64,000 nucleotides of DNA from Rhodoferax sp. (lineage in GTDB: Bacteria > Pseudomonadota > Gammaproteobacteria > Burkholderiales > Burkholderiaceae_C). The position numbers were made by a program, and so were the translations under genes. The first letter of the stretch is position 1, and each line of letters opens with the position of its first letter. The stretch is taken from positions 62,001-126,000 of the forward strand of contig JARLJH010000063.1 in NCBI GenBank assembly GCA_031291305.1, in the 5' to 3' direction. The notes under the pieces were generated by a model that searched no databases, was not told the origin of the DNA, and was given only the letters and a program-made list of their open reading frames with translations. Below are positions 19,181-28,942 of this stretch, in pieces.

Positions 19181-20608
19181 TTAAAAATTCAACGTCCGCT
19201 TGTCAACTGCCAGCGCCGCTTCCTTGGTGGACTCGCTCAAAGACGGGTGTGCATGGCAAATGCGGGCGATGTCCTCGCTGCTGGCACGGAACTCCATCGC
19301 CATGACACACTCGGCAATCAACTCGCTGGCCATGGGGCCGATGATGTGAACACCCAGAATTTCGTCGGTGGCCGCATCGGCCAGCATCTTGACCATGCCA
19401 GTGGTGTCACCTAAGGCACGGGCGCGGCCATTGGCCAGGAACGGGAAGGTGCCCGCCTTGTAGGCGACGCCATCGGCCTTGAGCTGTTGCTCGGTACGAC
19501 CAACCCAGGCAATTTCGGGGCTGGTGTAAATCACGAACGGAATGGTGTTGAAGTTGACATGCCCGTGTTGACCGGCAATACGCTCAGCCACCGCCACGCC
19601 CTCTTCTTCCGCCTTGTGTGCCAGCATCGGGCCGCGCACCACGTCACCCACCGCCCAGACGCCGGGAAGGTTGGTACGGCAATCGGCATCGACCACAATC
19701 GCGCCGCGCTCATCGAGCTTCAGGCCCACGGCCTCGGCATTCAAGCCAATGGTATTGGGCACGCGGCCAATGGAAACGATCAGCTTGTCAGCCTCCAGCG
19801 TTTGTGCTTCGCCCTTGGCATTGGTCCAGGCCACATTCACGCCTTTTTTGCTGACTTTGACTTCACCAACCTTGACGCCCAACTCGATCTTCAAGCCTTG
19901 TTTCTCAAAGACTTTTTTAGCCTCTTTGGCGATTTGCTGGTCCACGGCTCCCAAGAAGTCTGGCAAGCCTTCCAGAATCGTCACCTCAGCGCCCAAACGC
20001 CGCCAGACCGAGCCCATTTCCAGCCCGATCACCCCGGAGCCGATCAAGGCCAATTTTTTGGGCACGGTGGTGAGGCGTAACGCACCTTCGTTGGACAGGA
20101 TGTTTGCTTCATCAAAGGGTGTACCAGGCAAAGCGCGGGCGTTCGACCCGGTGGCCACGATGATCTGCTGGCCCAGTAGCGTTTCTTCAGCGGCACCGCT
20201 CACCTTGATCTCGTAGCCACCTTCAGCCACTTTGACGAACGAGGCGCGACCATGGAAGAAGTTGACCTTGTTCTTTTTGAACAGGTAAAGAATGCCGTCG
20301 TTGTTCTGCTTGACCACCGCATCCTTGCGCGCCACCATCTTGGCAGCATCCATCTTTAGGCTGGACACCGAGATGCCGTGGTCCGCAAAGTGGTGGCTGG
20401 CTTGCTCAAAATGCTCGCTGGACTGCAGCAAGGCCTTACTGGGAATGCAGCCCACGTTGGTGCAGGTGCCACCTGGTGCCGGGCCGCCTGTGCTGTTTTT
20501 CCACTCGTCCACACAGGCCACGTTTTTGCCCAACTGGGCGGCACGAATGGCGGCAATGTAGCCACCGGGGCCGCCACCAATGACGATCACATCAAATTGT
20601 TTGCTCAT
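19181..20608 (-). CDS. lpdA: LpdA, dihydrolipoyl dehydrogenase of the 2-oxoglutarate dehydrogenase complex
   Basis: This E3 flavoenzyme reoxidises lipoamide and reduces NAD. The N-terminal FAD site is VIVIGGGPGGYIAAIRAAQL, the redox disulfide is GTCTNVGCIPSKALL, the NAD site IGSGVIGLEMGSVW and the second FAD motif WAVGDVVRGPMLAHKA. The catalytic His-Glu pair is in HAHPSLSESTKEA. At 475 residues it lacks the N-terminal lipoyl domain found in the second E3 of this window (52497-54359). It follows odhB, so it probably serves 2-oxoglutarate dehydrogenase. The 160-base gap to odhB contains a repeat-derived hairpin. Confidence 0.96.
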   Translation of the reverse strand: MSKQFDVIVIGGGPGGYIAAIRAAQLGKNVACVDEWKNSTGGPAPGGTCTNVGCIPSKALLQSSEHFEQASHHFADHGISVSSLKMDAAKMVARKDAVVKQNNDGILYLFKKNKVNFFHGRASFVKVAEGGYEIKVSGAAEETLLGQQIIVATGSNARALPGTPFDEANILSNEGALRLTTVPKKLALIGSGVIGLEMGSVWRRLGAEVTILEGLPDFLGAVDQQIAKEAKKVFEKQGLKIELGVKVGEVKVSKKGVNVAWTNAKGEAQTLEADKLIVSIGRVPNTIGLNAEAVGLKLDERGAIVVDADCRTNLPGVWAVGDVVRGPMLAHKAEEEGVAVAERIAGQHGHVNFNTIPFVIYTSPEIAWVGRTEQQLKADGVAYKAGTFPFLANGRARALGDTTGMVKMLADAATDEILGVHIIGPMASELIAECVMAMEFRASSEDIARICHAHPSLSESTKEAALAVDKRTLNF

Positions 20609-20706
20609 AAAAATTCCGCCTTTTGAAGTATGTCTGGAAGCGACCAGCCAAGCACAGTCCTGCTGTGTTGGTGATCGTCCTGGGACATCCTGGGTTATGA
20701 AAGTAA

Positions 20707-20743
20707 GATATAAAAATAAGAGCGTTATACATAGGTATAACGC
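20707..20743 (-). terminator. Terminator-like hairpin between odhB and lpdA
   Basis: Two perfect nine-base arms, GCGTTATAC and GTATAACGC (20722-20730 and 20735-20743), flank a four-base loop. Read on the minus strand they are followed by the T-rich stretch TCTTATTTTTATAT. This could act as a weak intrinsic terminator or attenuator that lowers lpdA expression relative to sucA-odhB. The stem is AT-rich, so efficiency may be low. The hairpin is the core of one copy of the intergenic palindromic repeat. Confidence 0.45.
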
Positions 20744-20760
20744 GGGCTACAGGCCAATTT
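20709..20760 (-). repeat. Palindromic repeat copy between odhB and lpdA
   Basis: On the plus strand the copy runs from ATATAAAAATAAGAGCG to GCGGGCTACAGGCCAATTT. The right part GGGCTACAGGC is identical to the matching part of aceF copy 2. Its central hairpin (20722-20743) is annotated separately as a possible terminator. Confidence 0.65.
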
Positions 20761-20768
20761 CTTATAAA

Positions 20769-22067
20769 TCAGATATCAAACAACAACCGAGCCGGATCTT
20801 CCAGCGCTTCCTTCATCGCAACCAGACCCAACACAGCTTCGCGACCATCAATGATGCGGTGGTCGTAGCTCATGGCAAAGTAGTTCATCGGGCGCACCAC
20901 CACCTGGCCGTTTTCGACCATGGCGCGGTCCTTGGTGGCGTGCACGCCCAGAATGGCACTTTGCGGCGGGTTGATGATGGGGGTGGACATCATCGAGCCG
21001 AAGGTGCCACCATTGCTGATCGAGAAGGTGCCACCCGTCATTTCATCCATGCCCAGCTTGCCGTCGCGCGCCTTGGTGCCGAATTCGGCAATCTTCTTCT
21101 CGATGGCCGCAAAGCTCATCTGGTCGGCGTTGCGCAGAATCGGCACCACCAAGCCACGGGGTGAACCCACCGCGATACCAATGTCAAAGAAGCCGTGGTA
21201 AACGATGTCGGTGCCGTCCACCGAAGCATTGAGCACAGGAAACTTCTTCAAGGCGTGAACCGCTGCCTTAACAAAGAAGCTCATGAAACCCAGCTTGACG
21301 CCATGTTCTTTCTCGAAGCGCTCCTGCATGCGCTTGCGCATGTCCATCACCGGCGCCATGTTGATCTCGTTGAAGGTGGTCAGGATGGCGTTGGTGCTTT
21401 GTGACTGAATCAGACGCTCGGCCACACGAGCGCGCAGGCGACTCATGGGGACGCGCTGCTCCGGGCGGCCAGCCAGCTCAGCTGCCAAATTACTGGCGGG
21501 CGCTGCAACCTGAGGCAATAAAGTGGCTGGAGCCTTTGCAGGCATTGCGGTGGCAGCTGCAACTTTAGGTGCGGCTGCCGACGCTGTTGCACCGCCTGCC
21601 ACGGCAGCCAGAACGTCGCCCTTGGTCACGCGGCCATCTTTGCCCGTGCCTGCAACCGAGCCTGAGGCGAGCTGGTTGTCTGCCATCAGCTTGGCTGCCG
21701 CCGGCATGGTGACACCGGCCATTGAAGCGCTAGCGGATGCCGCTGCAGCCACAGGTGCTGCCGCTGCCGCTGATACAGCCGCCATGGCCTGCATCACAGG
21801 TGCCACCGATACGGCACCAACCACACCTTCTGTGTCAATGCGGGCAATGAGCTGGTCAGCCGCCACGGTGCTGCCGTTGGGTTCAACGAGTTCAACGATC
21901 ACACCAGCCGATGGCGCAGGAACTTCCAGCACCACCTTGTCGGTCTCCACATCGATCAGAATTTCATCCACGGCGACGGCGTCACCGACTTTTTTCTTCC
22001 ACTGCAACAGGGTGGCTTCTGCCACGGACTCGGACAGTTGCGGGACTTTGACTTCTACGATTGCCAT
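20769..22067 (-). CDS. odhB: OdhB, dihydrolipoyl succinyltransferase (E2 of 2-oxoglutarate dehydrogenase)
   Basis: The E2 core transfers the succinyl group to CoA. One N-terminal lipoyl domain (about residues 1-80) carries the lipoylated lysine in [14 protein letters not shown]. It is followed by a long Ala/Val/Pro linker, a peripheral subunit-binding domain ([20 protein letters not shown], then GRVTKGDV), a second Ala-rich linker and the catalytic domain ending [12 protein letters not shown], with the His-Asp pair. The linker DNA at 21480-21540 bears a faint likeness to the repeat found in the aceF linkers. The gene is 58 bases downstream of sucA. Confidence 0.96.
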   Translation of the reverse strand: MAIVEVKVPQLSESVAEATLLQWKKKVGDAVAVDEILIDVETDKVVLEVPAPSAGVIVELVEPNGSTVAADQLIARIDTEGVVGAVSVAPVMQAMAAVSAAAAAPVAAAASASASMAGVTMPAAAKLMADNQLASGSVAGTGKDGRVTKGDVLAAVAGGATASAAAPKVAAATAMPAKAPATLLPQVAAPASNLAAELAGRPEQRVPMSRLRARVAERLIQSQSTNAILTTFNEINMAPVMDMRKRMQERFEKEHGVKLGFMSFFVKAAVHALKKFPVLNASVDGTDIVYHGFFDIGIAVGSPRGLVVPILRNADQMSFAAIEKKIAEFGTKARDGKLGMDEMTGGTFSISNGGTFGSMMSTPIINPPQSAILGVHATKDRAMVENGQVVVRPMNYFAMSYDHRIIDGREAVLGLVAMKEALEDPARLLFDI

Positions 22068-22125
22068 AACAATTCTTTCAAAAATATTCTTGAGGTTTGC
22101 GCTTGATACGTCTTGAAGAGCGCGC

Positions 22126-24996
22126 TTACTTGGTCAGGACAAAGCCTTTGAGCTTGCCAAACGCGCCGTCTACCAGCGCTTTTTGTTGCTCCTGGTGCAG
22201 GTGCGAATAGCCCACTGCCGGCGAGGCCGAGGCCGCGCGGCCCGAATAGCCAAGCTTCTGACCCTCAAGCATGTTTTCGTGAATGTAGTGCTGCACATAG
22301 AACCAGGCCCCCTGGTTTTGCGGCTCGTCTTGCGTCCACACCACCTCGGTGGCGTTCGGATATTTTTTGAGTTCGCTGGCAAATGCCTTGTGCGGAAACG
22401 GGTACAGCTGCTCCACGCGGATGATCGCCACATCGTCAGCGCCTCTCTCCTCACGCTTCTTCGACAGATCAAAATAGACCTTGCCAGAACACACTACCAC
22501 ACGCTTGACCTTGTCGGCCTTGAGCGCCTTCTGGTCAGGGATGATGGTCTGGAAGCTGCCTTTGGTGAACTCGGACAGCGGTGAAGCCGCATCCTTGTGA
22601 CGCAACAGCGACTTGGGCGTGAAGATGATCAACGGCTTGCGCAAGCTGCGGATCATCTGGCGGCGCAGCACGTGGAAGATCTGGCTCGCCGTGGTAGGTT
22701 GTACCAACTGCATGTTGGTATCAGCCGCTAACTGCATGAAACGCTCTACCCGCGCGGAAGAGTGCTCTGGCCCTTGACCTTCATAACCGTGCGGCAACAT
22801 CAGCGTGATGCCATTGACGCGGCCCCACTTCACTTCCCCTGAAGCAATGAACTGGTCAATCACCACCTGCGCACCGTTGGCAAAGTCGCCAAACTGGGCT
22901 TCCCAGATCACTAGCGTGTTGGGGTCATTGGACGCATAACCATATTCAAAGCCCAGCACAGCCTCTTCCGACAGGATGGAGTCGATGACATTGAAAGGTG
23001 CCTGGTTATCAGCCACATTGGACAAGGGCACATAGGTACCCGTGTCCCACTTTTCACGGCTCTGGTCATGAATGACCGCATGACGGTGGGTAAACGTGCC
23101 ACGGCCACAATCTTCGCCGGACAGGCGCACCGGGTAGCCGCTGGCCACCAACGAGGCGAATGCCATGTGTTCACCCATGCCCCAGTCCACCGGAATATCA
23201 CCCCGCCCCATGGCGGCACGGTCGTCATACACCTTCTTGACCAACGGGTGCGGGTGCACTGAGTCCGGAATCGAGGTGAGCTTGTCGGCCAGCCGTTTCC
23301 ACTCTGCCATGGGAATGGCCGTGTCGCCCGCGTCGGTCCACTTCTTGTTCAGGAACGGAGCCCAATCCACCGCGTACTTGCTTTTGAAATTGGTCAGCAC
23401 CGGGTCCACCGTATGGCGGCCAATGTCCATGGCCGCGCGATACGCCTTGACCATCTGGTCACCCAGATCAGCGCCCAGACTTTGTGCTGCCAGTTTGTCG
23501 GCATACAGCTTGCGCGTACCAGGGTGCTGGGCGATTTTCTTGTACATCAGCGGCTGCGTCAGCGCCGGAGTGTCCTGCTCGTTGTGACCCAGCTTACGGA
23601 AGCAGATGATGTCCAGTACCACGTCCTTGTGGAACTCCATACGGTAGTCCAGCGCCCATTGCGTGGCCATCACCACGGCCTCTGGATCATCGCCATTGAC
23701 GTGCATCACCGGTGCTTCAATGCCTTTGACGATGTCGGTGCAATACAGGGTGGAGCGATAGTCGCGCGGGTCCGAAGTGGTGAAACCGATCTGGTTGTTG
23801 ATGATGATATGCACGGTACCGGCTGTGGTGTAGCCGCGTGTTTGCGCCAGCGCCAGGGTTTCCTGGTTTACACCCTGACCAGCGAACGCAGCATCTCCAT
23901 GCACCAACACCGGCAACACCTGACGACCGGTCGGGTCGGCGCGGCGGTCCATACGCGCACGCACGGAGCCTTCAACCACCGGGTTGACAATTTCGAGGTG
24001 AGACGGGTTGAACGCCAAGCTCAAATGCACCGGGCCACCAGGCGTTGTGACATCAGAGCTGAAACCTTGGTGGTATTTCACATCGCCTGCTGGCAGATCC
24101 TCCGGTGCGGTGTGATCAAACTCAGCAAACAACCCACCGGGCATCTTGCCCAAGGTATTCACCAGCACATTCAAGCGGCCACGGTGAGCCATGCCAATGA
24201 CGATTTCCTGCACGCCACGTGCACCTGCGCGCTGGATCAGCTCGTCCATAGCGGCGATGAAGCTCTCGCCCCCTTCCAGCGAGAAGCGCTTTTGCCCTAC
24301 ATACTTGGTATGCAGGAAGCGCTCCAGACCTTCTGCGGCAGTCAAGCGATCCAGAATGTGTTTTTTCTGCTCCACGCCGAAGCTGGGCTTGCTGCGCACG
24401 CTTTCCAGCTTTTGCTGCCACCAACGCTTTTGCGCCTGATCGCTAAGATACATGTATTCAGCACCGATGGAACCGCAATAAGTCTCACGCAATGCATTAA
24501 CAAGATCATGTAAAGACATGATTTCTTTGCCAAAAAACGTATTGCTTGTGTTAAATACCGTTTCAAAGTCAGCGCTTGAGAATCCGTAAAACGCTGGGTC
24601 AAGCTCAGGAATATGGTCCCGTTCGGTCCGCTTCAGCGGGTCAAGATCGGCCCAGCGAGCACCCACATTGCGATAAGCGGCGATCAATTGCTGAACTGCG
24701 ACGCGTTTGCGTCCCAAATCGGAGTCCGCACCGGATGCCATAACCACCGCAGTCCCACCTTGCTTGGCGCGCTCGGCAAAGGCATTGATGACGGGTTGGT
24801 GCGGCACATCGCGTGTGTTGCTGCCATCCACTGCAGGCACATGCTGCAACGCATCAAAGTAATCGCGCCAAGTGTCTGGAACGCTACCGGGATTGGTTAG
24901 ATAGTTTTCGTACATCTCCTCGACGTACGGGGCGTTCCCACCAAAAAGGTAGGTGTTGGCCTGATAGGCCTGGTAAACCGAGTTGCTCTCACTCAT
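22126..24996 (-). CDS. sucA: SucA, 2-oxoglutarate dehydrogenase E1
   Basis: E1 decarboxylates 2-oxoglutarate using thiamine diphosphate and is the first component of the TCA-cycle complex. The 956-residue product has the family N-terminus ([20 protein letters not shown]), the active-site segment [20 protein letters not shown], a ThDP-binding region around [18 protein letters not shown], and C-terminal transketolase motifs such as [20 protein letters not shown]. It starts at ATG 24996 and heads the sucA-odhB-lpdA-zapE operon. The 186 bases upstream contain two short hairpins but no promoter I can name with confidence. Confidence 0.97.
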   Translation of the reverse strand: MSESNSVYQAYQANTYLFGGNAPYVEEMYENYLTNPGSVPDTWRDYFDALQHVPAVDGSNTRDVPHQPVINAFAERAKQGGTAVVMASGADSDLGRKRVAVQQLIAAYRNVGARWADLDPLKRTERDHIPELDPAFYGFSSADFETVFNTSNTFFGKEIMSLHDLVNALRETYCGSIGAEYMYLSDQAQKRWWQQKLESVRSKPSFGVEQKKHILDRLTAAEGLERFLHTKYVGQKRFSLEGGESFIAAMDELIQRAGARGVQEIVIGMAHRGRLNVLVNTLGKMPGGLFAEFDHTAPEDLPAGDVKYHQGFSSDVTTPGGPVHLSLAFNPSHLEIVNPVVEGSVRARMDRRADPTGRQVLPVLVHGDAAFAGQGVNQETLALAQTRGYTTAGTVHIIINNQIGFTTSDPRDYRSTLYCTDIVKGIEAPVMHVNGDDPEAVVMATQWALDYRMEFHKDVVLDIICFRKLGHNEQDTPALTQPLMYKKIAQHPGTRKLYADKLAAQSLGADLGDQMVKAYRAAMDIGRHTVDPVLTNFKSKYAVDWAPFLNKKWTDAGDTAIPMAEWKRLADKLTSIPDSVHPHPLVKKVYDDRAAMGRGDIPVDWGMGEHMAFASLVASGYPVRLSGEDCGRGTFTHRHAVIHDQSREKWDTGTYVPLSNVADNQAPFNVIDSILSEEAVLGFEYGYASNDPNTLVIWEAQFGDFANGAQVVIDQFIASGEVKWGRVNGITLMLPHGYEGQGPEHSSARVERFMQLAADTNMQLVQPTTASQIFHVLRRQMIRSLRKPLIIFTPKSLLRHKDAASPLSEFTKGSFQTIIPDQKALKADKVKRVVVCSGKVYFDLSKKREERGADDVAIIRVEQLYPFPHKAFASELKKYPNATEVVWTQDEPQNQGAWFYVQHYIHENMLEGQKLGYSGRAASASPAVGYSHLHQEQQKALVDGAFGKLKGFVLTK

Positions 24997-25027
24997 ATAT
25001 TTCGCTGACTTTCACTCCCCTTCAGGG

Positions 25028-25151
25028 AGCTTTAGCTGGTTAAAGCTGGGTTAGTTAACCTTCCGCGTCACGGCTTAACCGTTTGGCGGATGCGACAGTG
25101 GCGTTGGAAGGGCCTTTGCGAAGCGCGATTGTGCCACCGCCAAGGTGGCAC
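25028..25151. repeat. Two short inverted repeats upstream of sucA
   Basis: In the gap between the propionyl-CoA synthetase stop and the sucA start there are two hairpins. One has seven-base arms AGCTTTA/TAAAGCT (25028-25047). The other has eight-base arms GTGCCACC/GGTGGCAC with a GCCAA loop (25131-25151). Neither has a T-run on either strand, so they are not standard intrinsic terminators. They may structure the sucA leader, or the second may mark the end of the upstream transcript. Confidence 0.35.
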
Positions 25152-25182
25152 CAAACTTACAGGGGGCTTAATTCAACACCGA

Positions 25183-27078
25183 TCAGGCAGAAATCATGTC
25201 CTTGATTTGTTGCAGAGCGGCTGGGTCGTCCATGGTGGTCAGATCGCCCGGGTCACGGCCTTCACAGACGGCCGCAATGGCGCGCCGCAGGCACTTGCCG
25301 CTACGGGTTTTGGGCAACACGGTCACGAAACGCACACGTGCCGGGCGAGCCACGGCTCCCAAATCACGGTCGACAATTTTGAAAACCTCAGCCTCCAAAG
25401 TCAGGGCGCTGGCGTCATCCGTCACCAGCGCGGGGTTTTTCAACACCGCAAACGCCATGGCCACCTGTCCTTTGAGCTGATCAGCCACACCCACGACGGC
25501 CACTTCGGCAATGTTTGGGTGGGCCGCAATGCTCTCCTCGATTTCGCGGGTGCCCAGCCGATGACCTGCCACGTTGATCACATCATCGGTTCGACCAAGT
25601 ATGAAATAGTAGCCGTCTTCGTCACGAATGCCCCAGTCAAAGGTGCTGTAAACCAGCTTGCCCGGCACGCTCTTCCAGTAGGTATTCACAAAACGCTCAT
25701 CGTCACGCCACACGGTTTGCATGCAGCCTGGAGGTAACGGGCCTTCGACGGCCACGACACCCTTCTGGTTGGGACCCTTCAGTTCTTCGCCGGTCTGGTC
25801 GTCCAGCAGTTTCACGTCATAGCCATAGACCGCTTTGCCCGGCGAACCAAACTTGGAAACCGCCTTTTCGACGCCATTACACAAAGACAAGATTGGCCAG
25901 CCAGTTTCGGTCTGCCAGTAGTTGTCAATGATAGGTTTGCCCAGACCTGTACTGATCCACTGCGCAGTGGGCTCATCCAGTGGTTCACCCGCCAGAAATA
26001 GCGCCCGCAAAGATGACAAATCATATTTGGTCAGTAGCGCTGGGTCTTGCTTCTTTAGCACGCGTACTGCCGTGGGTGCACTGAACATCACCGTGACCTT
26101 GTACTTTTCGACCAGGCTCCACCAGATTCCGCCGTCTGGGCGCGTCGGCAGGCCTTCGTACATGATGGTCGCCATGCCAGAGATCAATGGGCCATAAATG
26201 ATGTAGCTGTGGCCCACCACCCAGCCAATATCGCTGGTGGAGAAATAGGTTTCACCGGCATTGCCTGCATAGATGTGTTTCATGCTGGCAGCCAGCGCCA
26301 CGCAATAGCCACCGGTGTCGCGTTGCACGCCCTTGGGCTTGCCGGTCGTGCCGCTGGTATATAGCGTGTAGCTGGGGTGGGTGGCATCGACCCACTCGCA
26401 CGGCACCACCGTGTTGAGGTTCTTTTCCCGCAGTGGAGCCCACAGGTGATCGCGACCAGCCACCAAGTCCATGGGTGCCATGCCACGGTCCACCAGTAAC
26501 ACCGCCTCTGGCTCGTATTTGGACAGGCGAAGCGCCTCGTCCAGCAAGGGCTTGTAAGACACAGCTTTACCACCGCGTGAGCCAGCATCGGCGCTGACCA
26601 CTACCTTCGGCTCAGCGTCTTCAATACGCGAAGCCAGCGACCCGGAAGCAAAACCGCCGAATACCACCGAGTGAATTGCACCAATGCGTGTGCACGCCAG
26701 CATGGCAAAAGCGGCCTCGGGAATCATGGGCATATAAATCAACACACGGTCGCCTTTTTGCACCCCCAGCTCTTTGAGAACGGCAGACATTCGTTGAACT
26801 TCAGCGTGCAACTCTTTGAAAGAATAGACTTTTTCAGTATTCGTCTCAGTCGAAACAAAAATCAGTGCAGCCTGATCAGGCCGCGTCACCAAGTGCCGAT
26901 CCACCGCGTTGTGACACAGGTTGGTGACACCACCCACAAACCATTTGGCAAACGGAGGATTGCTGTAATCACATATCTGCTGCGGGGGAACTTTCCAGTC
27001 CACCAACTGTGCTTGCTCACCCCAAAAACCGTCCCTGTCAGTGAGCGAGCGTTGATGAAATTCGGCGTAGCTTGTCAT
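25183..27078 (-). CDS. prpE: Propionyl-CoA synthetase (PrpE-like acyl-CoA synthetase)
   Basis: This ANL-superfamily ligase activates propionate (possibly also acetate) through an acyl-adenylate. Motifs are TLYTSGTTGKPKGVQRDTGG (phosphate loop), YWQTETGWP, TFDWGIRDEDGYYFILGRTDD and the C-terminal catalytic lysine in PKTRSGKCLRRAI. At 631 residues with MTSYAEFHQRSL at the N-terminus it resembles PrpE more than Acs. The open frame continues to 27180, but ATG 27078 has GGAGA six bases upstream and the family N-terminus. No 2-methylcitrate genes are nearby, so substrate preference is inferred from sequence only. Confidence 0.88.
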   Translation of the reverse strand: MTSYAEFHQRSLTDRDGFWGEQAQLVDWKVPPQQICDYSNPPFAKWFVGGVTNLCHNAVDRHLVTRPDQAALIFVSTETNTEKVYSFKELHAEVQRMSAVLKELGVQKGDRVLIYMPMIPEAAFAMLACTRIGAIHSVVFGGFASGSLASRIEDAEPKVVVSADAGSRGGKAVSYKPLLDEALRLSKYEPEAVLLVDRGMAPMDLVAGRDHLWAPLREKNLNTVVPCEWVDATHPSYTLYTSGTTGKPKGVQRDTGGYCVALAASMKHIYAGNAGETYFSTSDIGWVVGHSYIIYGPLISGMATIMYEGLPTRPDGGIWWSLVEKYKVTVMFSAPTAVRVLKKQDPALLTKYDLSSLRALFLAGEPLDEPTAQWISTGLGKPIIDNYWQTETGWPILSLCNGVEKAVSKFGSPGKAVYGYDVKLLDDQTGEELKGPNQKGVVAVEGPLPPGCMQTVWRDDERFVNTYWKSVPGKLVYSTFDWGIRDEDGYYFILGRTDDVINVAGHRLGTREIEESIAAHPNIAEVAVVGVADQLKGQVAMAFAVLKNPALVTDDASALTLEAEVFKIVDRDLGAVARPARVRFVTVLPKTRSGKCLRRAIAAVCEGRDPGDLTTMDDPAALQQIKDMISA

Positions 27079-27190
27079 TGTTGTCTCCGGTGGTGTTGGC
27101 TGAACTGAATTCATAATTATGTTCCGCGAACTTGCATTAGGCTGACTGCAAGCCCCACTTGCGATGCTCATTGCGCTCAAGTTTCTCCTG

Positions 27191-27240
27191 AATCAATAGC
27201 TTAATACCATTGATCAATGAGGGCTAGCAAGCTATTTTAT
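27191..27240 (-). repeat. Palindromic repeat copy at the end of the isochorismatase-fold gene
   Basis: The copy reads AATCAATAGCTTAATACC to GAGGGCTAGCAAGCTATTTT. It can fold through outer arms AATAGCTT/AAGCTATT (27195-27202 and 27229-27236) and an inner ATTGATCAAT. The stop codon and last codons of the gene at 27232-27834 lie inside it, so the element provides the natural end of that protein. Confidence 0.6.
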
Positions 27241-27834
27241 CAATGACTGCACAGCTTTGAACTGCGGGTGTTCGGCCGAGCGTAGCCATTCAAAGGCCAC
27301 CATCTCGGTTGTCACCAGTTCTACGCCCGCACCGGCCAGTCGGTCAAACGCAGCATCTCGATTACGTTCGGTGCGTGAACTGCAGGCATCTGTCACCACC
27401 CAGACATCAAACTCATCTTCCAGCAGATGCAGCGCGGTTTGCAACAAACACACATGCGCCTCACACCCGGCAATCACGATGGTGCTGCGCTCAGTGGGTG
27501 TGTTGGACGGCTTTTGCAGATGTTTGGGCAGGCTGCGTGCATTGCCCGCTGGCGGTTTGACGGGTGGACGTAACCATTCACCCAAACCCTCTTCGACGCC
27601 ACTGAACTGCATCTTGGCCAGCGTGCGTTGACAAAGGGCTTTGATCTCTGGCGCGTTTTCACCCAACCGTGAGGGGTTTTGCTCAGTACCCATTACCGGC
27701 ACGTGCAGCATTTGGCCCATCTGCGCAAGTCGCAGGGCATTGGCCAACACCAGCGGCGCTTCAAAGATGGCAGGCATCAAGCGCGCCTGGTAATCGACCA
27801 GTACGAGTTGGGATAGTTCAGCTTCTAGCAACAT
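27232..27834 (-). CDS. Isochorismatase-fold cysteine hydrolase
   Basis: The 200-residue product has the isochorismatase-like hydrolase fold: Asp in LVLVDYQARL, Lys in LAKMQFSG and the nucleophile region IAGCEAHVCLLQTALHLLE. Members include nicotinamidases, ureido hydrolases and hydrolases of unknown substrate; this one resembles the uncharacterised YcaC-like and isochorismatase-family group. An extra stretch of about 25 residues rich in Pro and Lys interrupts the middle of the domain (PPVKPPAGNARSLPKHLQKP). Its last codons and stop lie inside an intergenic palindromic repeat. The true substrate is unknown. Confidence 0.8.
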   Translation of the reverse strand: MLLEAELSQLVLVDYQARLMPAIFEAPLVLANALRLAQMGQMLHVPVMGTEQNPSRLGENAPEIKALCQRTLAKMQFSGVEEGLGEWLRPPVKPPAGNARSLPKHLQKPSNTPTERSTIVIAGCEAHVCLLQTALHLLEDEFDVWVVTDACSSRTERNRDAAFDRLAGAGVELVTTEMVAFEWLRSAEHPQFKAVQSLIK

Positions 27835-28068
27835 GGCAATCTTTCATGATGAGTTCTGGAAATGCGCGTCGGCAATATTAGACAGCAGGAGGCAATTCAT
27901 TTGCGCCCACACAAGGTTCGACGAGCGAGTTTTTGCCCTGCTTGGCAAGCCACGCAATGACATCAAAATAATTTTTATATAAATCAATTGGTTACAGGCA
28001 ATATCTCGAAAAATTATTAGCCAAAAAAAACATTGACACAAATGCTGTTGCACCAGTAAACTCCCGCG

Positions 28069-28686
28069 ATGCGTTTTTTTACCCTCTTTTGTAGCCTGCT
28101 CTTAGTCAGCGTTTCACACGCTGCACCGGTAGAGGCTCCAAACGAAACCGGATCAGGTTTGACCGTTCAGCCGGTTATCCAACAGATACAACTCGCCGGG
28201 CAGCAAATCCAGATTGCAGGACAACAACTGCAACAGACCGGCCAAACCGTGAGCACAAAAGCTTCCAAGCTGGTTGTCAATGCATTGGGCTTCCTGGGTG
28301 TACCCTATCGGCGCGGTGGCACTTCAGCAGAAACTGGGTTTGATTGCAGTGGATTTGTCAAGACTGTCTACGAAGAAGCCGTTGGACTCGTGTTGCCGCG
28401 CCAAGCAGCCCAGCAAGCCGCAGATTCAGAAAAAATCTCGCGTGCTGACCTTAAACCAGGCGACCTCGTGTTCTTCAACACCATGCGTCACACCTTCAGT
28501 CATGTCGGCATTTACATCGGTGACGGCAAGTTTGTGCACTCCCCCAAACCAGGTGAGGAAGTACGCGTTGAGAGCCTGAGTGTGGCTTACTGGACGCGTC
28601 GCTTCACTGGTGCTCGTCGCGTGTTGACGGGCGCCGACGACAATGCCGCACCAACCGCAAGCCTGATAGAGCCTGCCATCCGCTAA
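28069..28686 (+). CDS. NlpC/P60-family secreted peptidoglycan endopeptidase
   Basis: A signal peptide (MRFFTLFCSLLLVSVSHA) precedes a Gln-rich stretch built of seven-residue repeats (QQIQLAG, QQIQIAG, QQLQQTG; about residues 38-58) and an NlpC/P60 domain. The catalytic triad is visible: Cys93 in FDCSGFVK, His145 in HVGIYIGDG and His157 in FVHSPK. Such enzymes cleave stem peptides of peptidoglycan in the periplasm. There is no Shine-Dalgarno sequence before ATG 28069. A TTGACA at 28033-28038 with AGTAAA 16 bases later would place transcription almost at the start codon. The gene stands alone on the plus strand. Confidence 0.9.
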   Translation: MRFFTLFCSLLLVSVSHAAPVEAPNETGSGLTVQPVIQQIQLAGQQIQIAGQQLQQTGQTVSTKASKLVVNALGFLGVPYRRGGTSAETGFDCSGFVKTVYEEAVGLVLPRQAAQQAADSEKISRADLKPGDLVFFNTMRHTFSHVGIYIGDGKFVHSPKPGEEVRVESLSVAYWTRRFTGARRVLTGADDNAAPTASLIEPAIR

Positions 28687-28942
28687 AGGCACTTCGCCAT
28701 TCATAGTGGTTGTGTGACTTTACCCGACGCTTTCGGGACCAGCAACAGCGAGCATTCGCTCAACTTATCGCCAAGCTTGGCCTTGCGCCGTTTCAGCAAA
28801 CCGTCTTGACTCGTTGGAGTTTCATCGAGGCATTGTCGGATTTGACGGTAGCATTCAGGGGTTCGAATGCACACACCCCAGCTTCGCGCTTTCCCGACAG
28901 CTGCGGCCTTACACCCACAAGAACAGCACACCGTATTGATTG

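Noticed and set aside
23413-24513. 366-residue plus-strand frame opposite sucA
   Set aside because: Shadow of a well-supported gene.
28855-28880. tRNA-like T-loop string GGGGTTCGAATGC
   Set aside because: The flanks do not form a T stem or acceptor stem, and no anticodon arm is present upstream.
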